Assembly: GCA_037133915.1 (NCBI GenBank)
Contig: JBAXND010000010.1
Span: 43,626-107,625 of the forward strand
Source: Bacteroidota bacterium
GTDB lineage: Bacteria; Bacteroidota; Bacteroidia; Bacteroidales; CAIWKO01
DNA: 64,000 bases
Reading direction: 5' to 3'
The position numbers and the translations under genes were made by a program. Shown here one piece after another: positions 42,101-50,288 of the stretch (the first letter of the stretch is position 1; each line of letters starts with the position of its first letter). The notes beneath the pieces were generated by a model. The model did not search any database, had not been told where the DNA came from, and saw only the letters and a list, made by a program, of their open reading frames with translations.

Positions 42101-42249
42101 GATGTTCTGACGGTGATGACCGGTGGATCAATGGCCGGGTATTCGCGAACGCCCAAAAAAGTTAATCCTATCAACCCGAACAAAATGATGGCGATGCTCA
42201 TCACTGTTGCCATTACAGGCCTTTTGATTGATAGTTCAGAAATATTCAT
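39163..42249 (-). CDS. RND-family multidrug efflux transporter (HAE1/AcrB-like)
   Basis: A 1028-residue inner-membrane proton-driven pump. It has the RND layout of two repeats of one helix, a ~300-residue periplasmic domain and five more helices. Proton-relay residues include Asp401-Asp402 in GLVVDDGIVV and the Lys in GLVTKNGILIVEF. The MSIAIILFGLIGLTFLGVREYPAIDPP start and the PLAIAGAFLTLF segment are typical. With the adaptor gene upstream and TolC gene downstream it forms a full tripartite export system. Substrates cannot be read. Confidence 0.95.
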   Translation of the reverse strand: MNISELSIKRPVMATVMSIAIILFGLIGLTFLGVREYPAIDPPVITVRTSYTGANADIVESQITEPLEKSINGIPGIRTISSSSSVGVSNITVEFNLGSDLESAANDVRDKVSQAVRNLPQDIDAPPVVTKADANSDFIILLAIQSKSKGLLELSDYAENVLQNKFQTIPEVSAVNIVGQKRQAMRIWIDPDKMNAYNIAFNDISGALNKENVEVPSGKIYGTKTELTIRALGRLTTEDDFKNLIVHESADGIVRLSDVAKVELGPEQYEQSWRLNGVYGVGIAIVPQPGANYIDISDEFTKRLEEIKKSEKSDITFTTLIDNTKNVRASLKEVKETLLISICLVILVIFLFFRSVLISIRPLIDIPVSLIATFFIMYMAGFSINILTLLAIVLATGLVVDDGIVVTENIFRKFEKGMPIRQAAIEGSKEIFFVVISTSCTLAIVFLPVIFLEGFVGRLFREFGVVLAFAVLVSAFVSLTLTPVLNIYLTRKKSRHSWFYNKTEPFFSGFENGYTKLLTRFIDRRWIAWVIVVVCVFIIYFVGKNIQSEIAPLEDKGSVRIAMVGPEGSSYQYMERNGMNFLNYLIDSIPEREFAFLALPSYSSTGVNSGMSRVGLVPRKDRNRSQSEIAAEIAKIASRYNNLRIFPIEEQTISVGLSSRGALPVQFVIQNLDFIKLKTIIPKFLEAARSDKTFQNVDVDLKFNKPEVDITVDRIKAREMGLTMTDVAGVIQSAFSGRRLAYFIMNGRQYQVFSQVAYKDRQRPGDITKLYIRNNVGENIPLTSIINVSTDANPPAIFHFNRYKSATFSASLAPGKTIGDGVDAMRAIADKQLDESFQTALSGASRDYAESSSNIIFAFLLALALIYLILAAQFESFADPLTIMLTVPLAIAGAFLTLFIFGQTLNVFSEIGMIMLVGLVTKNGILIVEFANKKRAEGIPKIQAVIEAATQRMRPILMTSLATSFGALPIAFSLGSAATSRVPLGIVIVGGILFSLILTLFVIPAVYVFISGKHKKLKETPVEVDAKS

Positions 42250-42327
42250 TTGAGCCTACGTATTACATTATTCGCCTGTTGGATGTTGTGTTATTGAATT
42301 TCTCAACAGACACAAACGCATCCAAAA

Positions 42328-43362
42328 TTATTTTAATTCACTCAGTTTCTTAACACCTTTAATAATAAGCGATGCATTGGGCCGAACAAAAAGAACCCCG
42401 CTAACCACAACGGTATCGCCATTAACAAGACCATCTGTAATTTCAACAACATCGGCTGTTCGGGTACCTGTTTCCACATTTTTAAATACACCCTTCCCGT
42501 TCTTTACAACAATCACCTGATTTGATTGGGCATCAGGAATGATTGCATTGCCGGGAACCACGATTCCTTTTGCAATCTGGGTTAATATTACTTTTACGAA
42601 TGCGCCCGGATAAAGTGTGCCGCTGTTCAGACGAGCGCGCACCTTAATATTCCTGCTGCTTTCATTAATCTGAGGCTCAACCGCACTGATGGTCGCTTGC
42701 AGTTTTTCGTCCGAAGCATTGGTTTGAACCATCACTGTGCTTCCGATTCCTACTAGTTTTACATAGGCTTCGGGTACGGTGAAATCAATTTTCACTTTAT
42801 CTGATTGCTGTAATGTGCCTAACAGCGTTTGCGGTGTTACAAACGCACCCATACTCACCTGCCGCAGCCCGAGCTTACCGTCGAACGGTGCTTTAACCAC
42901 GGTTTTATCAATCTGTGCTTTCAAAACATTGACACTTGCTTCTGATGAATTCATTGCATTCAGTGCGGCGTCATAGGTGGCCTGGTCAATTCCCTGTCCG
43001 GCCAGCAATTTCCTCAAACGCTTTTCCGTTTTTTGTGCAAGTTCATAAACTGATTTCTCCTTTGCAAGTTCAGCCTGCAAATCCGCATCGTTTATACGGA
43101 CAAGCACGGTGCCCTGCTTTACGGAAGCGCCGTCAGGTAAATTCAAAAACGTGATTCGGCCACTTATTTCAGTACGAAGCTCTACCATTTCTTCCGATAA
43201 AACCGTTCCGTTCACTTCAATCCCCGCAGGGAATTCCTGTTCCTGCGCAATAATTACTTCAACACGGGGTGGCGGAATTTCCTTTTTTGCAGTCTGCTTA
43301 TTGCCGCCATTACATGAAATCAGCGCAATAGCAAGGATCGGCAGTATTCTGATATATCTCAT
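42328..43362 (-). CDS. RND periplasmic adaptor (membrane fusion lipoprotein)
   Basis: A 344-residue adaptor with a lipoprotein signal (LISCNGG, lipid Cys17). It shows the barrel-sandwich hybrid halves (ISGRITFLNLPDGASVKQG and FDGKLGLRQVSMGAFVTPQ), a short helical hairpin, and beta-barrel and membrane-proximal domains (LNSGTLYPGAFVKV). It links the RND pump to TolC. It is the first gene of the operon; a palindromic operator candidate lies just upstream of its -7 box. Confidence 0.93.
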   Translation of the reverse strand: MRYIRILPILAIALISCNGGNKQTAKKEIPPPRVEVIIAQEQEFPAGIEVNGTVLSEEMVELRTEISGRITFLNLPDGASVKQGTVLVRINDADLQAELAKEKSVYELAQKTEKRLRKLLAGQGIDQATYDAALNAMNSSEASVNVLKAQIDKTVVKAPFDGKLGLRQVSMGAFVTPQTLLGTLQQSDKVKIDFTVPEAYVKLVGIGSTVMVQTNASDEKLQATISAVEPQINESSRNIKVRARLNSGTLYPGAFVKVILTQIAKGIVVPGNAIIPDAQSNQVIVVKNGKGVFKNVETGTRTADVVEITDGLVNGDTVVVSGVLFVRPNASLIIKGVKKLSELK

Positions 43363-43395
43363 AGCATAAAATTACACCAACATGATTACGAGCCG

Positions 43396-43403
43396 CAAAG
43401 TTA
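43396..43403 (-). promoter_or_regulatory. -7 box of the RND efflux operon
   Basis: On the minus strand TAACTTTG matches TAnnTTTG and lies 34 bp upstream of the adaptor start codon at 43362. A TTG at 43416-43418 (minus) is closer than usual and falls inside the palindrome described next. Confidence 0.55.
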
Positions 43404-43408
43404 GTATT

Positions 43409-43433
43409 AATAGGTCAACCTGAATGACCTATT
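43409..43433. promoter_or_regulatory. Palindromic operator candidate at the RND promoter
   Basis: AATAGGTCA (43409-43417) and TGACCTATT (43425-43433) are perfect 9-bp inverted arms around a 7-base spacer. The site occupies the -15 to -40 area of the RND promoter, where a TetR/MarR-type repressor or an activator would act. No regulator gene is adjacent. Confidence 0.55.
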
Positions 43434-43504
43434 TATTATAATATCTCTTAGAACAGGGCAAAAGCTATTTTTTCATCAAATCATCAGATTGACTGTTTAT
43501 TAAT

Positions 43505-43512
43505 TAATTTTG
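43505..43512 (+). promoter_or_regulatory. -7 box of the T9SS gene at 43.6 kb
   Basis: TAATTTTG matches TAnnTTTG. The first in-frame ATG follows at 43526 and the preferred one at 43595. Confidence 0.45.
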
Positions 43513-43594
43513 TGAAAGGTGCATAATGCGTTCTTTTATTACACAAGGCGTTATATGTGCTATATTTTTAAATATATTCGTTAAAATCCATTCC

Positions 43595-45988
43595 ATGAAA
43601 AAAACAATATCAGTTCTGATAAAAAGTCTCGTATTTCTGCTAATTATGTGCAACATTTCATTTGCACAAACAACCGTTGTACTGTGGAATTTTGATGATC
43701 AGAATATTACGGCCGATGCCGGAATTCCTGCTAATTTAGCAAAGCTCGCTCAGAATACTTCAAGCGGACCCTATACATTTCCTATCGGGATAGGCGGTGT
43801 GGGATTTGCCTGTTCCAGTAACGGCTGGGATGGTTATTATAATTACTGGCTCATTGATTTTGTAACCACCGGATATTATTCCCTGACGGTTTCTTCCATT
43901 CAGAGAAGTTCGGCGACAGGGCCACGGGACTTCAAGATACAATATGGATTCAGTTCAACTGGTCCATGGACAGACTTGCCGGGCGCTACCACCATAACTC
44001 TCGCCGATAATTATACAAGCGGTGTTGTAAGCAATATTCCGCTACCGCCGGTTTGCGATAACCAACCCGATGTTTTTCTAAGATGGATTATGATTGATGG
44101 GATTTCGGTGGCAGGTGGCAGTATTGGCACTTCCGGTACTTCCCGTATGGAAAACCTTGTTATTTTGGGAAATCCGCCGGCTCCGGTGAACGACAACTGC
44201 CCGGGAACAGCCCTTTCCATCAATCCGTCATGCACTCCCATTTTGGGAACAACCATCAGTGCAACACAATCACTTTCTGAATCTGCCGGTGACGATGATG
44301 ACGTTTGGTATAACATCACTCCTGCCGGAACCACGGCCACCATTGAAGTTTCGGGCAATGCAGGATTTGATCCGGTATTAAATTTCAGAGATTCCGCGTT
44401 GTGTAATTCATCAAGCATCATGTATAATAATTTTACCGGAACAGGAGGAACGGAACGGATGCGCATTAGTGGTTTAACTTCCGGTAAAACGTATGAATTC
44501 AGAGTGTTTTCGGAAGGAACAGGTGCTGCTGCCCAGGGAACGTTCAATGTATGTGCATACACCTACACTCCCGGTTCAAATGATGATGTGTCTGCAGGAG
44601 TTCCTCTGCTGACAACGGGAGCTAACACAGGTCAGGATAACACGTTTTATGGATTTCAAATCAATGAGCCTTATGGTTCAATGTGGCTGACTTCATCTGA
44701 CGCTCCCGGTAATTCGCAATGGTTCCGTTTTATTCCAAACGCAAGTGGTTGTTATTCCGTTGCCGCTACCGGTTTTGATACGCAACTGGCAATTTACACG
44801 GCAACCAATGTATCTGATTTCAGTACGTTTAGTCAAATTGCCAGCGACGATAACAGCGGACCCGGAAATACCGGATTTATTTCGGCAATGGCGCTCACTT
44901 CAGGTACCACATATTATGTTCAGATTAACGGATTCAAAGGAGCTGTCGGCACGCCCATAATTACCATCAATCAACTGAGTGTGACGCAGCCAAATTTCAT
45001 TACTGCAACGTCGCCGGGCTGTACAAAGTTTACAGCAAACTGGGGTGGAATGTCAAATGCCGGAGGTTTTTTTCTTGACGTTTCTACCGATACGTTCAGC
45101 ACTTTTGTTCCGGGCTATCATAATTTAAACGTGAATTATGTGACATCGTATGTAGTAACCGGACTCAATCCCGGAATCAGCTATCAGTATCGCGTGCGTG
45201 CTTACGGAATGTGCAGTTACACACCTGTTAGCAGCAATTCGGACACCGCATATATAACAACAGCGCCCGGTCCCGGAACACCTGTATTTACAAGCGGCGC
45301 CGCTACATTATGTGTCGGGCAGGGAAGCACTTATACGGCCACCGCAAGCAATGCTGCATCTATAACATACAGCATTGTTGCCGGAACGGAAATGATTCAT
45401 CCGACCACAGGCGTGGTAACTGCGGCCAATGGAAACTTCACCGTAAGGGCAACTGCAACTGATTCCTGCGGGACAGCTATAACCGACATGGTTGTTTCTG
45501 TATACCCCATTCCGCCTCCACCGGTCATTACACTCAATGGGATTGTATTATCATCCAATGCTTCATCGGGCAATCAATGGTATGAAGTAGGCGGATTGGT
45601 TGCAGGTGCCACAAATCAAACATTTACACCTGCGTCAAACGGAAGCTATTACAGTGTTGTTACGCTGAACGGCTGTTCATCAGATCCTTCGGATACAATC
45701 ACGGTAATTGTTACTTCGGCAGAGCAACATACGGAATCCGCTATTTTCAGTATTTTCCCTAATCCCGGCAACGGTATTTTTACAATTTCCTTTAACAGCA
45801 CTATGAACGAAATTGTTACGATTGAAGTTCTGAATAATCTCGGACAGCTCATTTATAGCGAAGATGCAGACAACAACGCCGGAGTAATTTCGAAAATCAT
45901 AGATTTGACCGCTTATTCAAAAGGCATGTACTTCGTAAAGATTAAGCATGGAGAAAAGGAGGCGCTGACGAAAATTGTCATTCAATAG
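43595..45988 (+). CDS. Large secreted protein with T9SS sorting domain and fibronectin-III-like module
   Basis: A 797-residue exported protein (signal MKKTISVLIKSLVFLLIMCN, ending SFAQ). Regions include an N-terminal sandwich typical of PEP-like or LTD-like domains, a pre-peptidase-like beta domain (about 200-320, SAGDDDDVWYNITPAG), a similar domain at about 330-450, a fibronectin-III-like stretch (GLNPGISYQYRVRAYG) and a C-terminal T9SS domain (IFSIFPNPGNGIFTISF, ending KIVIQ). The ATG at 43595 starts a standard signal peptide; an upstream ATG (43526) would add 23 residues. Likely a surface adhesin or matrix protein; no enzyme motif is seen. Confidence 0.8.
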   Translation: MKKTISVLIKSLVFLLIMCNISFAQTTVVLWNFDDQNITADAGIPANLAKLAQNTSSGPYTFPIGIGGVGFACSSNGWDGYYNYWLIDFVTTGYYSLTVSSIQRSSATGPRDFKIQYGFSSTGPWTDLPGATTITLADNYTSGVVSNIPLPPVCDNQPDVFLRWIMIDGISVAGGSIGTSGTSRMENLVILGNPPAPVNDNCPGTALSINPSCTPILGTTISATQSLSESAGDDDDVWYNITPAGTTATIEVSGNAGFDPVLNFRDSALCNSSSIMYNNFTGTGGTERMRISGLTSGKTYEFRVFSEGTGAAAQGTFNVCAYTYTPGSNDDVSAGVPLLTTGANTGQDNTFYGFQINEPYGSMWLTSSDAPGNSQWFRFIPNASGCYSVAATGFDTQLAIYTATNVSDFSTFSQIASDDNSGPGNTGFISAMALTSGTTYYVQINGFKGAVGTPIITINQLSVTQPNFITATSPGCTKFTANWGGMSNAGGFFLDVSTDTFSTFVPGYHNLNVNYVTSYVVTGLNPGISYQYRVRAYGMCSYTPVSSNSDTAYITTAPGPGTPVFTSGAATLCVGQGSTYTATASNAASITYSIVAGTEMIHPTTGVVTAANGNFTVRATATDSCGTAITDMVVSVYPIPPPPVITLNGIVLSSNASSGNQWYEVGGLVAGATNQTFTPASNGSYYSVVTLNGCSSDPSDTITVIVTSAEQHTESAIFSIFPNPGNGIFTISFNSTMNEIVTIEVLNNLGQLIYSEDADNNAGVISKIIDLTAYSKGMYFVKIKHGEKEALTKIVIQ

Positions 45989-46001
45989 CGCCGATGAAAT
46001 T

Positions 46002-46409
46002 TCAGGGCAGAAACCTTTTATTAATTTCGGGAGAAGGAATCATGCATGTTTCGCGTTTACCAAAAATCCTGTAGCGTGATTTTGCGATGAGGTTGTAAAA
46101 GAAATCTCTGAACGGCCGTGGTAAAATAATAAAGAAATAACCCAGCTTCCATGCGCCTCTCAATTCCTTTAAAATACGAAGAACTGCCGAAGATTTCACG
46201 AAGTAATTGTTTCCCTTTATCAGAACCAGTGAATCGAAACGATCTGTCGGCAGATTAAATTGTTGTAACAGTGCCTGTCCGCTATCAGACTGCAATGAAG
46301 CAAATTTGAATTTTGCCCGGGGATCATTTTTTATAGTGAACTGTACCGTTCTGTTGCATAGATTACACACCCCGTCGAACAGCAAAATGTATGTTTCAGT
46401 ATTGGTCAT
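46002..46409 (-). CDS. DCC-family (DUF393) thiol-disulfide oxidoreductase-like protein
   Basis: A 135-residue protein with the family hallmark LFDGVCNLCN near the N-terminus, where DxxCxxC gives the name, followed by FKFASLQSDSGQ and the aromatic PRPFRDFFYNLIAKSRY segment. Length is normal. The family is thought to act in thiol-disulfide exchange but is poorly characterised. Met at 46409 (MTNTETY) is preferred; the longer frame adds 24 residues without homology. Confidence 0.85.
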   Translation of the reverse strand: MTNTETYILLFDGVCNLCNRTVQFTIKNDPRAKFKFASLQSDSGQALLQQFNLPTDRFDSLVLIKGNNYFVKSSAVLRILKELRGAWKLGYFFIILPRPFRDFFYNLIAKSRYRIFGKRETCMIPSPEINKRFLP

Positions 46410-46568
46410 GCTTCTAAAATTTGCGTTATCATTTGCTTTGGAAAGTGTGTTTCGAATGGTGCAAAAGCCATGCTTTTTCAAAGGTAATTAAAATTACACG
46501 ATACGCTCTTATTGCATGCGGAGGCGCTATCCTTTATGAGTGTATTCAATCATCTTCAAATATTACTT

Positions 46569-46576
46569 ACATTTAC
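46569..46576 (+). promoter_or_regulatory. -7-like box of the second TPR gene
   Basis: TACATTTA resembles the TAnnTTTG element with an A at the last position. It lies 32 bp before the ATG. Confidence 0.35.
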
Positions 46577-46608
46577 CGAACTTTATAAACACATAATTTA
46601 AGCAGCTC

Positions 46609-47430
46609 ATGAATAAATTTGCCCGTTTGCTGATAGCCCTTGCAATGATTTTACCTTGCAGTTTTCATTCTTTTGCGCAAAATGCTGCTGATTTGGTAAA
46701 GTCGGGCAATGCCAAGTATAAAGCATATGACCTCGACGGTGCTTTTGCCGATTACAACAAGGCTATTAGCCTCGACAGTATGTTTGCTGAGGCGATGAAC
46801 GCAAGGGGTATCGCTTATCTGGCGTCACGCAATTACGGGAAAGCCATTGTTGATTTTTGTAAAGCTATTCAACTGGACGGTCAGTATGCCGAAGCTTATA
46901 ACAACCGAGGCAATGCCGGTGCTTCCATTCAGGACAACACGCTTGCCATTGATGATTATACCAAGGCAATTTCTATCAAGCCTGATTATACCGAAGCTTA
47001 TAACAATCGCGGGTGGGCATATCTGAATGTGAATTTATACGAACAGGCCATTACTGATTTTAATAAGGCCATTGAAATTAACCCCAAGTATACCGATGCT
47101 TATAACAACCGCGGGTGGGCCTATTTCAACATGAATGAAACAGACAAAGCTATTGCTGATTATACAAAAACCATTGCTTTGGACTCCACTTATTCGGGCG
47201 CATATAACAACCGCGGATGGGCTTATTACACCATGAAAGAATATAATAAAGCAATTATAGATTTTTCAAAAGCGATTGTAATCAGTCCCAAATACGGCAA
47301 AGCATATATCAATCGCGGGAATGCGTATTATAATCTTAAAGATACGACAAATGCCTGCGCGGACTGGAAAAAAGCACTTGAGCTCGGCGTTACCGATGTG
47401 CAGGGCGCTATTGATGCTTATTGTAAATAA
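46609..47430 (+). CDS. Exported TPR-repeat protein (second copy)
   Basis: A 273-residue exported protein with signal peptide (ending SFAQN) and about seven tetratricopeptide repeats with the recurrent AYNNRGWAY motif. The C-terminal ACADWKKALELG and a final Cys-Lys are shared with the TPR protein at 2.0-3.3 kb, so the two are paralogues. Probable periplasmic scaffold; partners unknown. Confidence 0.85.
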   Translation: MNKFARLLIALAMILPCSFHSFAQNAADLVKSGNAKYKAYDLDGAFADYNKAISLDSMFAEAMNARGIAYLASRNYGKAIVDFCKAIQLDGQYAEAYNNRGNAGASIQDNTLAIDDYTKAISIKPDYTEAYNNRGWAYLNVNLYEQAITDFNKAIEINPKYTDAYNNRGWAYFNMNETDKAIADYTKTIALDSTYSGAYNNRGWAYYTMKEYNKAIIDFSKAIVISPKYGKAYINRGNAYYNLKDTTNACADWKKALELGVTDVQGAIDAYCK

Positions 47431-47434
47431 GGCT

Positions 47435-48388
47435 CTAAATCCCCGATTTTTTCTCGATGTGATATTTGTTGCGGTCGCTGCCGGTGCGTGCAATCATCTC
47501 CGCCAAAAAGCCTGTCAGGAACAGCAGCGTGCCCAATATCATCATGGTCAGAGCTATGAAAAAATAAGGACTTTCAATGACTTTGGGTGCTTTTATAGCA
47601 TTTACCAGATAGTAAATTTTCTGAGAACCCACTAAAACCGCGGCAATAAAGCCTAACACAAACATTATCGTGCCCATGCTTCCGAAAAAGTGCATCGGCT
47701 TTTTTCCGAATTTACCAACGAAACTGATAGAGATAAGGTCGAGCAAACCGTTGATAAAACGGTTCATACCAAACTTTGTTTTGCCGTATTTGCGTGCCTG
47801 ATGCTGAACTACTTTCTCGCCAATTTTGCTGAATCCGTTCCATTTGGCAATAACCGGAATATAACGATGCATCTCGCCGTATACTTCGATATTCTTCACA
47901 ACATCGTTTGAATACGCTTTCAGCCCACAGTTGAAATCATTCAGCCGCACACCCGACATCTTGCGTGTTGCCCAGTTAAATATTTTGGTAGGAATGGTTT
48001 TTGAAAGCGGGTCATACCGTTTTTTCTTCCATCCCGATACCAGATCAAAACCATCGGCCGTAATCATTCTATACAGGTCGGGAATTTCGTCGGGGCTATC
48101 CTGAAGGTCGGCATCCATGGTTATAATCACATTGCCGTGTGCTGCTTCAAAAGCCACATTCAGTGCGGCTGACTTGCCATAATTGCGACGAAACTTTATG
48201 CCTTTGATGCACGGATTTGCCGCCTGCAGTTTTTCAATAACGCTCCAGGAATCATCTGTAGAGCCGTCGTCAACCAGAATAACTTCGTACGAAAATTTAT
48301 TCGTATCCATCACGCGCGCTATCCATTCGGTAAGTTCCGGCAGCGATTCGCTTTCATTTAACAGAGGTACAACAACGGAAATATCCAT
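47435..48388 (-). CDS. Family 2 glycosyltransferase (DPM/ArnC-like)
   Basis: A 317-residue enzyme with a GT-A fold and two C-terminal membrane helices. ISVVVPLLNESESLPEL, ILVDDGSTDDSW and the metal-binding MDADLQDSPDEIP motif identify GT2 transferases of the polyprenyl-phosphate sugar type. It would make an undecaprenyl-phosphate-linked sugar at the inner membrane for glycan modification. Its start is 11 bp after the DUF4199 stop, so both are likely one transcript. Sugar donor unknown. Confidence 0.92.
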   Translation of the reverse strand: MDISVVVPLLNESESLPELTEWIARVMDTNKFSYEVILVDDGSTDDSWSVIEKLQAANPCIKGIKFRRNYGKSAALNVAFEAAHGNVIITMDADLQDSPDEIPDLYRMITADGFDLVSGWKKKRYDPLSKTIPTKIFNWATRKMSGVRLNDFNCGLKAYSNDVVKNIEVYGEMHRYIPVIAKWNGFSKIGEKVVQHQARKYGKTKFGMNRFINGLLDLISISFVGKFGKKPMHFFGSMGTIMFVLGFIAAVLVGSQKIYYLVNAIKAPKVIESPYFFIALTMMILGTLLFLTGFLAEMIARTGSDRNKYHIEKKSGI

Positions 48389-48399
48389 GGAATGGTAGC

Positions 48400-48975
48400 T
48401 TATAAAGTTTCGGGCATTTTTTCACCTTTACGGATGAACGCTGCAATGATAAGAGATAATATACCTGAGAAAACAACAGAATTAATGGCTGTGCCGGTAA
48501 TTTGTTTGATGGGCTCAAAACGTGCTGTAACCTGCGCCATTACCTCATCAATTTTTTCTTGAGGAAGATTCTGCGCACTGAGCATTTCGCCAAGTTTTGC
48601 CACTTGTTCCGTCCAGTATTCGGGTGCGAAGAAATGAAAGAACAGAAACGAAAAGATTCCGGATACGGCCAGACCTATAAAGCCTGCAATCCATCCGCTA
48701 AAAAGGCTTTTTGTATAGGTCGTAGTACCTCCGTTAATTTTATCGCGAAACTTTTTCATAACCATGGTAATGGTAGTGATAAGAACAGCAAGATTTACAA
48801 GGAACATCAAAATGGATGACAGTATTGACATCATGTTAATGTCCAAAATATAATACATAACCGACAGCAGTACAAAAATACCTGCAATGATGAGCCCCAT
48901 ACTGAGTGAGTTCATCAGAAGTGCCTTGTTTGTATTTAACCGTGGTTCGACCACCGGTGTTGGCTCGTTTTCCAT
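48400..48975 (-). CDS. DUF4199 membrane protein
   Basis: A 191-residue protein with four predicted membrane helices, MSLGLIIAGIFVL-type N-terminal helices, and the KKFRDKINGGTTTYTKSLFSGW loop that typifies DUF4199. The family is common in Bacteroidota and often lies next to a GT2 gene, as here. Function unknown; the linkage suggests a helper in glycan lipid assembly, which is inference. Confidence 0.82.
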   Translation of the reverse strand: MENEPTPVVEPRLNTNKALLMNSLSMGLIIAGIFVLLSVMYYILDINMMSILSSILMFLVNLAVLITTITMVMKKFRDKINGGTTTYTKSLFSGWIAGFIGLAVSGIFSFLFFHFFAPEYWTEQVAKLGEMLSAQNLPQEKIDEVMAQVTARFEPIKQITGTAINSVVFSGILSLIIAAFIRKGEKMPETL

Positions 48976-49036
48976 AATTATCTGTATTAATCGGACAAAT
49001 TTAATATTATTTCAAATCAAGCTTGTAAAAAATATC

Positions 49037-49044
49037 TATATTTG
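49037..49044 (+). promoter_or_regulatory. -7 box of the SRP RNA gene
   Basis: TATATTTG matches TAnnTTTG and ends 4 bp before the first base-paired nucleotide of the RNA, in keeping with a transcript that begins at about 49049. Confidence 0.65.
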
Positions 49045-49048
49045 CACC

Positions 49049-49144
49049 GGGTAAGTCTTATACGACCAGCTCCTGCGAACTCCCCCAGGTTCGGAAGGAA
49101 GCAAGGGTAAGTAGTCGTAGCGGTGCGATATAAGTAACTTACCC
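49049..49144 (+). ncRNA. ffs: 4.5S signal recognition particle RNA
   Basis: The core GTTCGGAAGGAAGC motif within CCCCAGG...AAGGG is the universal bacterial SRP RNA apical domain that binds Ffh. GGGTAAGT at the 5' end pairs exactly with ACTTACCC at the 3' end, and the intervening CGACCAGC / inner helices form the usual long hairpin of about 96 nucleotides. It is followed directly by ATTTTTTATT, a probable terminator. The SRP RNA targets ribosomes making membrane proteins to the inner membrane. Confidence 0.92.
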
Positions 49145-49152
49145 ATTTTTTA

Positions 49153-49181
49153 TTGGTACTAATCAATATTTTGTACATTTG
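49153..49181 (+). promoter_or_regulatory. Promoter of the YciO gene
   Basis: TTG at 49153-49155 and TACATTTG at 49174-49181, 18 bp apart, fit the Bacteroidota consensus and lie just after the SRP RNA. Confidence 0.55.
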
Positions 49182-49239
49182 TCCTGAATGTGCAAGCTCG
49201 TGCAGAGCTGCCGAAAACGTGAATTCTTCGAACGACAAT

Positions 49240-49860
49240 ATGCTGCTGAAAATCTATCCTGATAATCCCAGTGAACGACAAATCATGATGGTGGTTGACT
49301 GTCTGAAAAACGACGGCGTAATCATTTATCCAACAGATACCGTTTACAGCCTTGCATGCAGTATATACAAGCCCAAAGCAATTGAGCGCATCGGTCGTAT
49401 AAAAGGTGTTGATACACAAAAAGCCAATTTCTCTATCATTTGTCATGATTTGAGTAACATTTCCGAATATACCAAGCCCATCCCGAATACAATTTTCAAA
49501 TTGATGAAGCGGGTGCTTCCCGGGCCGTTCACCTTTATATTGGAGGCAAACAGCAATGTTCCGAAGTTATTTCAGAGCCGTAAAAAAACCATCGGCATAA
49601 GAATTCCGGGAAACCAAATACCTTTGGAAATTGTCAGGTTGCTTGGATGTCCGTTGATGACCACCTCTATTCATGATGAAGACACTATCGTTGAATACAG
49701 CACCGACCCCGAGCTCATCAATGAAAAGTATTCCAAACTCGTGGATATGGTAATTGACGGCGGTTACGGCGATATTGAAGCATCTACGGTGGTTGACTGT
49801 ACCGGCGAAGAACCAATCATTGTCCGTCAGGGAAAAGGCAACATTGCAGAGTATCTCTGA
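49240..49860 (+). CDS. yciO: YciO-type Sua5/YrdC family protein
   Basis: A 206-residue protein with the YrdC fold. The residue pattern (IYPDNPSERQIMMVVDCLKN, GVIIYPTDTVYSLAC, RVLPGPFTFILEA, KTIGIRIPGN, GNIAEYL) tracks E. coli YciO along its length, including size. TsaC makes the threonylcarbamoyl group of tRNA t6A; YciO is a paralogue whose reaction is unresolved. The Met at 49240 is chosen because the longer frame has no family match and includes the promoter. The cupin gene follows 10 bp later. Confidence 0.88.
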   Translation: MLLKIYPDNPSERQIMMVVDCLKNDGVIIYPTDTVYSLACSIYKPKAIERIGRIKGVDTQKANFSIICHDLSNISEYTKPIPNTIFKLMKRVLPGPFTFILEANSNVPKLFQSRKKTIGIRIPGNQIPLEIVRLLGCPLMTTSIHDEDTIVEYSTDPELINEKYSKLVDMVIDGGYGDIEASTVVDCTGEEPIIVRQGKGNIAEYL

Positions 49861-49870
49861 GCATTATTCT

Positions 49871-50206
49871 ATGAAAATCAAAAACAACATTTTTTCTGAA
49901 GCGATTGATAAAGCAACGGGAACTGAATTGTTTGAATCACTTTTCAGTGATGAACGTGTTCTGATTGAACGCATCGTTTCATCGGGCGAATCAACACCTG
50001 ACGGAGTCTGGCTCGAACAGGCGAAAAATGAGTGGGTAATTGTTATGCAGGGAAATGCCGTTCTTGAAATTGAAACCGGCGGGCTTCATGAACTTCAAAC
50101 GGGCGATTATGTGCATATCCCATCAGGAACTAAGCACCGGGTTGTTCAAACGTCGGAACTGCCTCAATGTATATGGCTGGCCGTGCACTGGAAGAATGAA
50201 AAATGA
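49871..50206 (+). CDS. Small cupin-domain protein
   Basis: A 111-residue single-cupin protein. The second cupin motif is visible in LQTGDYVHIPSGTKHRVVQT, with the metal-type His residue, and WVIVMQGNAVLEIE serves as the first. The ATG at 49871 is chosen over the longer reading that overlaps yciO. Cupins of this size often act as metal-dependent sensors or isomerases; no more specific role is clear. It is probably co-transcribed with yciO. Confidence 0.85.
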   Translation: MKIKNNIFSEAIDKATGTELFESLFSDERVLIERIVSSGESTPDGVWLEQAKNEWVIVMQGNAVLEIETGGLHELQTGDYVHIPSGTKHRVVQTSELPQCIWLAVHWKNEK

Positions 50207-50288
50207 AAAATGCCTGGCCGACGGCAGTGGAAGTGATGAGATACATTAACCACCACTTATAAATAATTATCAAAAACGCCTGAATATT

